From DASPWV01 sp046727855 (lineage in GTDB: Bacteria > Acidobacteriota > Vicinamibacteria > Vicinamibacterales > UBA2999): a stretch of DNA of 23,950 nucleotides. Shown here one piece after another: positions 15,904 to 22,991 of this stretch. The translations under genes were made by a program, and so were the position numbers. The notes below the pieces were generated by a model that was not told where the DNA came from, did not search any database, and saw only the letters and a program-made list of their open reading frames with translations. Location: assembly GCA_046727855.1 (NCBI GenBank), contig JBKPDL010000206.1, positions 1-23,950 of the forward strand, read 5' to 3'. Within the stretch, counting starts at the first letter, position 1. Each line of letters opens with the position of its first letter.

Positions 15904-15973
15904 GATCCGAGATGTGCGAGAAATCGTCGAATCGGCTCAGTGGTCGCGCACGAATTGTGAGAAAGTTTTGACA

Positions 15974-16507
15974 ATGCGGTCTCTGTTTCGATCGTGGCTT
16001 GGAATCCAGGACGAAGCCCTGGCGGAGGGCAACGATGCCCTCCGAAGCGTGCTCGACGCGCTCGATCGGCTCGAACCTGATCGCGCTCGATATCTCGCCG
16101 CCTTCGCGTATCTGCTCGGCCGCATTGCGCATGCCGACCAACACGTGAGTTCCGGGGAGACCGAGGCGATGGAGCATCACGTCGCCGAGGAAGGTCAGAT
16201 CCCCCGCGAGCAGGCGATGCTCGTGGTCGGACTGGCGAAGACCAGCAATCTGCTTTTTGGCGGCACCGACAACTTTCTCGTCGCGCGCGAGTTCGCGAGT
16301 CTCGCGACCTACGAGCAGAAGCTGGCGCTGCTCCGCTGCCTGTTCGCGGTGTCTGCAGTAGAAAGCAATATTTCGATCGCCGAAGAATCCGAAATTCAGC
16401 GCATCGCGCGCGAGCTGAAGGTGGAACACGCCGATCTGGTCAAACTGCGGCTCGCGTATCGCCGCCATCTACCAGGCTTGTCTTCGTCCACCGCAGATCC
16501 AAGTTAG
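15974..16507 (+). CDS. TerB-like (tellurite resistance TerB family) protein
   Basis: From the ATG at 15974 this is a 177-residue helical, cytosolic protein. Two acidic motifs stand out: ADQHVSSGETEAME at 54-67 and AVESNISIAEESEIQRIA at 128-145. This duplicated 'A(D/E)xxhsxxE' pattern is the metal-binding signature of the TerB family. TerB proteins occur in stress and phage-response operons with other ter genes, but none lie nearby. Upstream in-frame ATGs at 15836 and 15902 would add residues that do not resemble the family, and 15902 would overlap the divergent barrel gene's start codon. The ribosome-binding site upstream of 15974 is poor (AGAAAG). Function beyond metal sensing is not known. 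Confidence 0.75.
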   Translation: MRSLFRSWLGIQDEALAEGNDALRSVLDALDRLEPDRARYLAAFAYLLGRIAHADQHVSSGETEAMEHHVAEEGQIPREQAMLVVGLAKTSNLLFGGTDNFLVAREFASLATYEQKLALLRCLFAVSAVESNISIAEESEIQRIARELKVEHADLVKLRLAYRRHLPGLSSSTADPS

Positions 16508-16590
16508 ACCGTTATGCGGCCACAGACGTGAATTTTGTACGCGTTGTGGACCCGCATGACGGTCTACGGCGCGCGGAGCGTAGCCGGTCC
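16506..16590. repeat. Inverted-repeat region between convergent genes
   Basis: AGACCGTTATGCGGCCAC (16506-16523) pairs with GTGGACCCGCATGACGGTCT (16546-16565) with one mismatch and a short bulge. A second weaker inverted pair, ACGGTCTACG and CGTAGCCGGT, reuses the right arm and ends near 16590. The region lies between the TerB-like stop (16507) and the ADOP stop (16604), so it could stop transcription from both sides. No T-tract is seen. Confidence 0.6.
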
Positions 16591-16603
16591 CCAACTATCG
16601 CTC

Positions 16604-19144
16604 CTACTCCTGCCGCAGCACCACGTTCGGATCCAGCCGCGACGCCCGCCACGCCGGCAGCCAACAGGCGACGGCTGCAACCAGCCCAATCGTCGCGACG
16701 ACCGCCACGATCGTCATCGGATCGGTGGGCCGCACGCCGAACAGCAGCGACGCGATCAGCCGGTTCAACGCAAAGGCGCCGGCGAGTCCACCCGTGACAC
16801 CGACGGCGGTAAGCACGAGTCCCTGCTTCATCACCTGACCGAGCACGCTGCGCTGACCCGCGCCGAGCGCCATACGGATACCGATCTCGCGGCGCCGTTC
16901 CGCCACCATGTACGACAGCACACCGTAGGTCCCGATTGCAGCGAGCAGCAGAGCAAGGCCGGCAAACCCGCCAAGCAGCTGCGCGAGCAGGCGAGGACGC
17001 CGGATCGATTCGTCGAAGACGGCGTTCAGTTCGCGCAGGCGCACGATGGGCACGGAAGGATCGGCTTCGCGGACCGCGGCTTCGATGGTTTGACGAAGAG
17101 TCGCCGGCGGCAGCGTCGTGCGCAGCACGACGTTCATGACGCCGGGCGCGTTGTTGAACGGCGGCGGCGCGATCGCCGTTTGATCGACGAAGAAGTAGAA
17201 CTCGGTGCCCGTCTTGTGATCGACGCCGCCTTGCTTCACATCCTTGGCCACGCCCACCACCGTGAACCACGGTATCTTGTCGCCGCAGCACGGACGCAGC
17301 CGCTGGCCGATCGGGTTCTGCCCTTTCCAGAACGTGTTCACGAGCGTTTCGTTGACCACGGCGACCATGCCCGTTGATGCCGCGTCGCTCGGGCGGAACG
17401 ATCGGCCCGCAACAATCGGAATCCCCATCGTCTCGAAGTAGTCGGTCATCACGTTCTGGTAGTAGTCGACGTTCTCAAATGGACCTTCGGGAGGCGCGGT
17501 GTAGTTGTCGATGTCAGTGTCGTTCGCATTGAGCGGACGATTGGGCGGCAAGCCCGACATGGCGGTGGCAGCCTGCACGCCAGACACGCCGCGCAGTTTG
17601 TCGAGCAAACGCCGATAGAGTGCCGCCCGCGCCGGCGCCTGCGGATAATCCGCCACCGGCAACGCCATCGAGAACGTCACCAGCCGCGCGCGATCGAAGC
17701 CGGCGTCCACGTTAGTGAGGTTCGCCACCGTGCGCAGCAGCAGGCCGGCGCCGATGACCAGCATGAGCGCGAGCGCAACTTCGGCCATCACCAGACCACG
17801 ACGGATGTGATGACGCGCGGCGCCGGTTGCGCCTTTGGCGCCGCCTTCCTTCAGCGCGGTGACCAGGCCGGATGCGCGCGTGTGCATCAACGGCGCCAGC
17901 CCGAAGATCACGCCGGTCGCGATCGAAATAGCGAACGTGAACAGCAGGACGAGCGGATCAACCGTCACTTCGCCGGTGCGCGGCAGACTCGTGGGATACA
18001 CGCGAATGAGCGCTTGCACGCCGGCGCGCGCAAGCAGCAGACCGAGGACGCCGCCGACGATCGAGAGCAACACGCCTTCGGTCATGAATTGGCCGAGGAG
18101 CCGCCCTCGGCCCGCGCCGAGCGCCGTGCGAACGGCAAACTCTCGATGCCGCGTCTCCGCGCGCGCGAGCAGCAGGTTGGCGAGGTTTGCGCACGCGATC
18201 AGCAGGACGAATCCGACCGCCGCCTGCAGCACCCAGATTGCGCGTTTGGCGCTGCCGACGATTTCGTCCTGCACGGGTTCCATCTGGAGAATGTGACCGG
18301 CGCCGGGATTGGCCTTGCGGTCCGCCGCGTTCGCGGGCAGCGGCGAAAACACGTGCTGCTTCGCACCAACGCGTTCGCCCCAGTTCTGAATCAACGCCGT
18401 CAATTCGGTCTGCGCCTGCTGTGGCGTCACACCGTCTTTGAGCCGCCCTATTAAATAGAGAAAGTGGCTGCCGCGATTCTGGCGATTGCCGGGGTTGAGC
18501 CCGAGCGGCGTCCAGATCTCCGTTCGATTGTCCATCACGTCGGCGCCGGGCGGCATGATGCCGATCACCTCGCGCGGGAGGCCATTGACTTCAACCGTTT
18601 GACCGACGATGTTGCGGCCGCCGAACGCGGTTCGCCACAACTGGTCGGAGAGGATGACGAATGGCGGGAGCGGCACCGGCGGCGACCCGGGCGTGGGTGG
18701 CGGCCCCGTAAGATCGGTTTCGCCTTTCGCGAACAAGCGGCCTTGCGCGGCCTGCACGCCCAGCGCCGTGAGCAGGCCATCATCGACGGCCGCCGAGCGC
18801 ACGCGCAGCGGACGATCGCCCGCCGTGAGGTTGACCTCGCCAGTGGTGAACGCGCCGACGGCCGAAAACGACTGATTGATCTCGCGGAACTCGAAATACT
18901 CCGGCGGCGAGACCCAGAACTGATCGAACCCGAACGCTGGAAATCGCGTGGTCAAATACATCAACTGGTCGGGCTTGGGATAGCCCAGCGGCCGAAGGAT
19001 GACGCCGTTCACGATCGAAAAGATGGCGGTGTTCGCGCCAATGCCAAGCGCAAGCGTGAGAATCGTCACTACCGTGAACCCTGGTGTGCGAAGCAAGCTT
19101 CTCACCGCGTAGCGAAGATCCTGCCGGAGGTTGTCGAATGTCAT
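16604..19144 (-). CDS. ADOP-family ABC permease (MacB-type, duplicated)
   Basis: This 846-residue inner-membrane protein has the layout of the acidobacterial duplicated orphan permease family, with two MacB periplasmic-core domains and two FtsX-like domains. The first membrane helix is at about 22-50 (VVTILTLALGIGANTAIFSI, the family signature). Then come the first periplasmic domain (to about 300) and a three-helix FtsX block at about 305-425. A second anchor at about 450-475 is followed by the second periplasmic domain and the final three helices at about 720-840 (AERRREIGIRMALGAG motif). MacB/FtsX relatives are powered by an ATPase that transmits force rather than moving substrate through the membrane. 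No ATPase gene is present here, hence 'orphan'. A proline-rich insert (about 145-165) lies in the first periplasmic domain. The ATG at 19144 lacks a clear ribosome-binding site. The substrate is unknown. Confidence 0.88.
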   Translation of the reverse strand: MTFDNLRQDLRYAVRSLLRTPGFTVVTILTLALGIGANTAIFSIVNGVILRPLGYPKPDQLMYLTTRFPAFGFDQFWVSPPEYFEFREINQSFSAVGAFTTGEVNLTAGDRPLRVRSAAVDDGLLTALGVQAAQGRLFAKGETDLTGPPPTPGSPPVPLPPFVILSDQLWRTAFGGRNIVGQTVEVNGLPREVIGIMPPGADVMDNRTEIWTPLGLNPGNRQNRGSHFLYLIGRLKDGVTPQQAQTELTALIQNWGERVGAKQHVFSPLPANAADRKANPGAGHILQMEPVQDEIVGSAKRAIWVLQAAVGFVLLIACANLANLLLARAETRHREFAVRTALGAGRGRLLGQFMTEGVLLSIVGGVLGLLLARAGVQALIRVYPTSLPRTGEVTVDPLVLLFTFAISIATGVIFGLAPLMHTRASGLVTALKEGGAKGATGAARHHIRRGLVMAEVALALMLVIGAGLLLRTVANLTNVDAGFDRARLVTFSMALPVADYPQAPARAALYRRLLDKLRGVSGVQAATAMSGLPPNRPLNANDTDIDNYTAPPEGPFENVDYYQNVMTDYFETMGIPIVAGRSFRPSDAASTGMVAVVNETLVNTFWKGQNPIGQRLRPCCGDKIPWFTVVGVAKDVKQGGVDHKTGTEFYFFVDQTAIAPPPFNNAPGVMNVVLRTTLPPATLRQTIEAAVREADPSVPIVRLRELNAVFDESIRRPRLLAQLLGGFAGLALLLAAIGTYGVLSYMVAERRREIGIRMALGAGQRSVLGQVMKQGLVLTAVGVTGGLAGAFALNRLIASLLFGVRPTDPMTIVAVVATIGLVAAVACWLPAWRASRLDPNVVLRQE

Positions 19145-19223
19145 GGCGGCTTGGACGGATTTTCACCCGCAAAGGTTTTAAGGATCACTTCGGAGATTTC
19201 GAATCTTTAATGTGAAAATCTGG

Positions 19224-19281
19224 AAATCTCCAAATTCTCTCCAACTCTCCAAATCTCCAAATTCTCTCCAAATCTCCACAT
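19224..19281. repeat. TCTCC-rich short tandem repeats
   Basis: The 21-base block at 19224-19244 is repeated exactly at 19251-19271 (period 27). It is built of smaller AAATCTCC and ATTCTCTCC units, with further AAATCTCC copies at 19271 and 19286. It fills the gap between the mutM stop (19329) and the ADOP start (19144). No structural role is evident. Confidence 0.75.
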
Positions 19282-19328
19282 CGCGAAATCTCCACATTCG
19301 GAGATCACCGAGCGTCTGCCGTTCGTCC

Positions 19329-20123
19329 CTACTTCTGACACACCGGGCAAAAGAACGTCGACCGTCCGGCTTGCGTGATGCGGCGAATGACGCCGCCACA
19401 TCCCCTTGTCGGACAGCGTTCGCCTTCTCTGTCGTAGACACGAAACCGCATGTCGTCGCCGCGCGCCACCGCATCCTGCAGCACTTTTTTGATTGCCGCC
19501 GCCAGGCGGACGGCGCTGTCACGAGGCGCTCCGGTCCTGGTGGCGATCGTCGCGGCCCGGCGCCGAGGCGACAACTGCGCCCGGTGCAGCGCTTCACTCA
19601 CGTAGATGTTTCCCAGGCCGGCAACGACGCGCTGGTCGGAGAGCGCGGCCTTGAGCGACGTCTTTTTTCCTCGACACGCCATGGCCAGTCTCGCCGCGTC
19701 GAATTCCTGCGACAGCGGCTCGGGACCAAGCGCACCAACGCCGCGCGCACCGGTGAGCGCATCCTGCGACACGATGTTCATGAAGCCAAAGCGGCGCGGA
19801 TCGTTGAACACGATCGTCGCGCCGGAGGACATGCGGAACACGACGTGATCGTGACGGCCACGGTCATCCTGTCTCTCGACCCTGAACGATCCCGACATCC
19901 CGAGGTGCATCACGAGGATGTCGCCGGATGACAGTTCGACGAGAAGATACTTGCCGCGGCGTTGAACCGATTGCACGGCGCGGCCAATGAGGCGCGCGGC
20001 AAAATCGCGCGGAAACCTGGTGCGCAAATCGCGCCGGTGCGTGATGACGGCGTCGAAGCGCGCGCCTTCCATGACGGGCTGGAGCTCGCGGCGAACCGCT
20101 TCTACTTCAGGGAGTTCAGGCAC
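19329..20123 (-). CDS. mutM: Formamidopyrimidine-DNA glycosylase (Fpg/MutM), GTG start
   Basis: MutM removes oxidised purines such as 8-oxoguanine and cuts the strand by beta,delta-elimination in base-excision repair. The catalytic base is the N-terminal Pro exposed after Met removal, followed by Glu. The GTG at 20123 gives MPELPEVEAV with Pro at 2 and Glu at 3, whereas the ATG at 20135 would bury the proline at residue 6. The resulting 264-residue protein matches the family. Landmarks are Lys58 (RRGKYLL), MHLGMSG, NDPRRFGF, the helix-two-turn-helix DQRVVAGLGNIYVSEAL, and a C-terminal zinc finger with Cys237, 242, 259, 262 and Arg254 (QAGRSTFFCPVCQK). The finger spacing is CX4C-X16-CX2C rather than the CX2C of E. 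coli. Upstream on the plus strand and divergent lies the DUF5655 gene. Downstream the ADOP gene follows after a repeat. Confidence 0.92.
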   Translation of the reverse strand: MPELPEVEAVRRELQPVMEGARFDAVITHRRDLRTRFPRDFAARLIGRAVQSVQRRGKYLLVELSSGDILVMHLGMSGSFRVERQDDRGRHDHVVFRMSSGATIVFNDPRRFGFMNIVSQDALTGARGVGALGPEPLSQEFDAARLAMACRGKKTSLKAALSDQRVVAGLGNIYVSEALHRAQLSPRRRAATIATRTGAPRDSAVRLAAAIKKVLQDAVARGDDMRFRVYDREGERCPTRGCGGVIRRITQAGRSTFFCPVCQK

Positions 20124-20134
20124 GGGAACGCTCA

Positions 20135-20140
20135 TAGAAT
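20135..20140 (+). promoter_or_regulatory. -10-like TAGAAT six bases before the DUF5655 ATG (possible leaderless, divergent promoter)
   Basis: TAGAAT ends 6 bases before the ATG at 20147, and no Shine-Dalgarno precedes that ATG, so the message may start at the codon. On the minus strand TATTCT (20141-20136) overlaps it and could be the -10 of mutM. The two divergent genes would then share and compete for one site. No -35 was recognised. Confidence 0.4.
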
Positions 20141-20146
20141 AATCGC

Positions 20147-20668
20147 ATGCAAGCGCATGAGTGCTACCACTGCAAGCAGTGGGTGGAGGAGGGTGAAGCG
20201 CACAACTGCTGGAGCACGACGGAAACCGCGCTCACGCGCGATTTATCCGACGACTTGCGCGAGGCGTGGGAGCGGCTGCGCGAAACGGCCACCGAGTTCG
20301 GCGAACAGCGAATCTACGCGTCGCACCACTGCATCATGTTCTCGCGTAAGGCCTGCTACTTCTTCGTGCGTCCCAGGCGCAACGTGCTCGAGCTGTGTTT
20401 CTTTCTTGGACGCCCGATCAAGGCGCCGCAGATCCGGCGAGTCGCGCGTCCCTCGCAGTGTAAGGTCGCACATATTGTCCACGTTCGTCACCGCGATGAA
20501 GTGGAAGCACCGATCACCGACTGGCTCCAGGAAGCGTACGAGGCATCGGACGCGTTGAGTGGCAAGGCGACCAGGAAGGCAAAGGCGCGCGTCCCCGGCA
20601 AGCGGACGGTGAAAAAAGGGCGTCGGTCAACGAAGCGAGCGAGAAGGGAAGGAACTGACACGGCATGA
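20147..20668 (+). CDS. Zinc-ribbon DUF5655-like protein with basic tail
   Basis: This 173-residue protein opens with Cys6-X2-Cys9-X9-His19-X-Cys21, matching the short N-terminal zinc ribbon seen in many DUF5655-domain proteins. The middle (about 30-130) fits that domain, with an early helix (DLREAWERLRETATEF), a strand block (YASHHCIMFSRKACYFFVRP) and the ending AHIVHVRHRDEVEAPITDWLQEAYEA. DUF5655 has no proven function. The last 35 residues are strongly basic (KKGRRSTKRARREG), suggesting nucleic-acid contact. The ATG at 20147 lacks a ribosome-binding site but has a -10-like box 6 bases before it. Its TGA overlaps the kinase ATG by ATGA, so the two are probably co-translated. It is divergent from mutM. 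Confidence 0.65.
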   Translation: MQAHECYHCKQWVEEGEAHNCWSTTETALTRDLSDDLREAWERLRETATEFGEQRIYASHHCIMFSRKACYFFVRPRRNVLELCFFLGRPIKAPQIRRVARPSQCKVAHIVHVRHRDEVEAPITDWLQEAYEASDALSGKATRKAKARVPGKRTVKKGRRSTKRARREGTDTA

Positions 20669-22905
20669 TTGGGCGGCAGATTTCGCACTTTCACATCATT
20701 CGCTCGCTCGGCTCCGGCGGCATGGGCGTTGTGTATGAAGCGCAGGATACGCGGCTCCCCCGTTCTGTCGCCATCAAGGTTCTGAGGGAGGACTTGTCGA
20801 GAAATATCGACGCGATCAAGCGGTTCAAGCGCGAGGCCAGACTCGCGGCGTCGTTGAACCATCCCAACATCTGCGCCATTCTCGAGGTCAGCGAAAGCGA
20901 ATCGAGCTCGTTCATCGTCATGGAGCTCCTCGAGGGCACCAATCTCAAATCCCGGCTGCTTGGCGGACCGCTTTCGCTGAGCGAGATCGTCGACATCGCA
21001 CGCCAGGTTGCCGACGCTCTCGGCGTCGCGCACACGCACGGCATCATTCATCGCGATATCACCCCGAGCAACATCTTCCTCACGAGCGGCGGAGTCGTGA
21101 AACTCCTGGACTTTGGACTGGCAAAGCATTTTCCGGAGTCGTCTGACGATGTCGACACAACGGCCGCTCTGACCCATCCCGGTGCGGCACCGGGCACGGC
21201 GCCGTACATGTCACCCGAGCAGCTCTCAGGCCTCACGGTGGTCGACTACCGCTGCGATTTCTTTGCCTTGGGCGCCGTGCTCTATCACATGGCCACGGGG
21301 GCGCGGCCATTCGATCTGCCGTCACGGGACGCGCTCAGATCGGCGATCCTGAGCCAGAAGCACATTCCGCTGCGGCAGCTGGCGCCCCATCACCCGGCGG
21401 AACTCGAACACATCGTCGACATGCTGTTGGCTAAGCACCCCGATGAACGGTATCAATCAGCGGCGGCGTTACGCGCCGAGCTCGACGCGCTCCACAGCCA
21501 GATCGGCGACGAAGGCGCCCGCACGCCGCCGACGACCAGCTGGACATCCGTTGCGGTGCTGCCGTTCGAGGTGATCGGCGCCGCCGCACCCGCCACTCTT
21601 GGTCTGCGCGATGGACTCGCGGCCGATCTGAGCAGCCGCTTGAGCCGCGTGGAACATGTTTCGGTCGCGCCGCGGACATCAACGCGTATCGTCGCGGGCA
21701 AAACGCTCCGTGAGATTGGGAAACGCCTCGACGTTGAACTCGTTCTGGAAGGAACACTTCAGCAAACGGGCGATCAGCTTCGCATCACGGCCAATCTGAT
21801 CGATGCCGCACAGGAGCGGGCGGTGCTGCCGGCCCTGGTCATTGATTGCGGATGCAGGGACGCGTTGGCGGCGCAAGACGAAATCGCCCGCACGCTTTGT
21901 GAAAGCATCAGACCTGTGGTGTCGCGACCACCGGGCCAGCGCTATTCGCGCGAACCCGAGGCGTACCATGCGTTCAAGCGCGGCCAGCACCTCTGGAAAG
22001 CGTGCTTCGAAGGCGGGTGGCGGGCCGCGATCGAGCACTTCCAGCACGCGATCGAACGCGACCCACGGTTCGCCCTGGCACACGTCGCGCTCGCCAATGC
22101 CTACAACTTTCTGGGTTTTTATGCCCTGGTCAAACCGAATCTTGCGTTTGCGGTGGCGGCACGGTCGGCCGAACGGGCGATCGCGATCGACTCCACGTTG
22201 GGAAGCGCCTTTGTCGAAATGGCATTGGCCAAGTTTGGCGGCGAGTGGGATTGGGACGGCGCCGAGCGGGCCTTCAGACGCGGTTTGGCGCTCGATGCCA
22301 CGAACCCAATTGCGCACGTTCACTACTCGTGGCTGTTGATGCTTCTCGGCCGCGAAGATGCTGCCTTTGCCGAAGCGGCGCGCGCGCACGCGCTCGCGCC
22401 ATCGTCGCGACTGGTCGCGGGTGCACGCGCACAAACCATGTACTTGGGAGAACGATACGACGAGGCGATCGCTCTTTGCAGCGAGTGTCTTCGGTTCGAT
22501 CCCGTTTACGTGTTCGCCATACACGTGCGCGGTCTCTGCTACCTCGCCAAATCGATGCGCGACGCTGCGGTCGCGGACCTGGAGCAGGCGGCGGCGCTGG
22601 TGGGGCGCGCGCCGTTTTACCTGGGGATTCTCGGGCGCTGCTATGGCGAGTTCGGCATGCGCGACAAGGCGCTCGATCTCATCGCCGAACTGGACAGTCA
22701 AGGGGCCGACACCTACGTCCCGCCCCAGTGCTACGTGTATATCTACGCCGGGTTGGACGAACGCGAGCGAGCGCTCGAATTCCAGGAAAAAGCGTACGAA
22801 GACGGTGCTTCTCCGTTGAACTACCTGAGTCCGTGCATCCGGGCGCTGTACGCACGGTCGCCGCATCATAAGCGGCGTCTTGCCCAGATGCGGCTGGTCC
22901 TCTGA
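20665..22905 (+). CDS. Ser/Thr protein kinase with TolB-N-like and TPR domains
   Basis: This 746-residue protein has an N-terminal kinase domain (about 8-275). Landmarks are the Gly-rich loop GSGGMG at 16-21, Lys38 (VAIK), Glu57, catalytic loop HRDITPSN at 129-136, DFG at 149-151 and the activation-loop end GTAPYMSPEQ at 177-186. The usual Lys after HRD-I is Thr133, a variant tolerated in other bacterial kinases. A domain resembling the TolB-N/FlgO-like module (SVAVLPFEVI, then GTLQQTGDQLRITANLIDA) covers about 294-410. TPR-like repeats fill about 428-740. No transmembrane segment is apparent, so it is probably cytosolic. It overlaps the DUF5655 gene by ATGA. Its substrates are unknown. A promoter for the next gene begins 8 bases after its stop. 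Confidence 0.9.
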   Translation: MIGRQISHFHIIRSLGSGGMGVVYEAQDTRLPRSVAIKVLREDLSRNIDAIKRFKREARLAASLNHPNICAILEVSESESSSFIVMELLEGTNLKSRLLGGPLSLSEIVDIARQVADALGVAHTHGIIHRDITPSNIFLTSGGVVKLLDFGLAKHFPESSDDVDTTAALTHPGAAPGTAPYMSPEQLSGLTVVDYRCDFFALGAVLYHMATGARPFDLPSRDALRSAILSQKHIPLRQLAPHHPAELEHIVDMLLAKHPDERYQSAAALRAELDALHSQIGDEGARTPPTTSWTSVAVLPFEVIGAAAPATLGLRDGLAADLSSRLSRVEHVSVAPRTSTRIVAGKTLREIGKRLDVELVLEGTLQQTGDQLRITANLIDAAQERAVLPALVIDCGCRDALAAQDEIARTLCESIRPVVSRPPGQRYSREPEAYHAFKRGQHLWKACFEGGWRAAIEHFQHAIERDPRFALAHVALANAYNFLGFYALVKPNLAFAVAARSAERAIAIDSTLGSAFVEMALAKFGGEWDWDGAERAFRRGLALDATNPIAHVHYSWLLMLLGREDAAFAEAARAHALAPSSRLVAGARAQTMYLGERYDEAIALCSECLRFDPVYVFAIHVRGLCYLAKSMRDAAVADLEQAAALVGRAPFYLGILGRCYGEFGMRDKALDLIAELDSQGADTYVPPQCYVYIYAGLDERERALEFQEKAYEDGASPLNYLSPCIRALYARSPHHKRRLAQMRLVL

Positions 22906-22912
22906 AACGCGA

Positions 22913-22941
22913 TTGACAGCGATACGCCAAGGATGCAAGAT
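22913..22941 (+). promoter_or_regulatory. Sigma70-like promoter for the TonB receptor
   Basis: A perfect TTGACA (22913-22918) is followed after 17 bases by CAAGAT (22936-22941), which keeps the key A and T of the -10. It gives a leader of about 45 bases to the ATG at 22992. It lies just after the kinase stop codon. Confidence 0.55.
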
Positions 22942-22991
22942 GCGCCACATCTAAAACCCTCACAGGCTGAACCGACTTTCAGGAGGTTCCC

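Noticed and set aside
15836..15973. Upstream in-frame ATGs for the TerB-like gene (15836, 15902)
   Set aside because: They add residues unlike the family and overlap the divergent barrel gene or its start codon.
15968..15973. Perfect TTGACA just before the TerB-like ATG
   Set aside because: No -10 at the right distance, and a promoter here would start transcription inside the gene. Probably chance.
21049..21072. Kinase as a pseudokinase because of HRDIT
   Set aside because: All other catalytic residues are present, and Ser/Thr at this position occurs in other bacterial kinases.
21679..22950. 423-codon frame antisense to the kinase gene
   Set aside because: Lies entirely opposite a clear kinase-TPR gene and has no recognisable domain.
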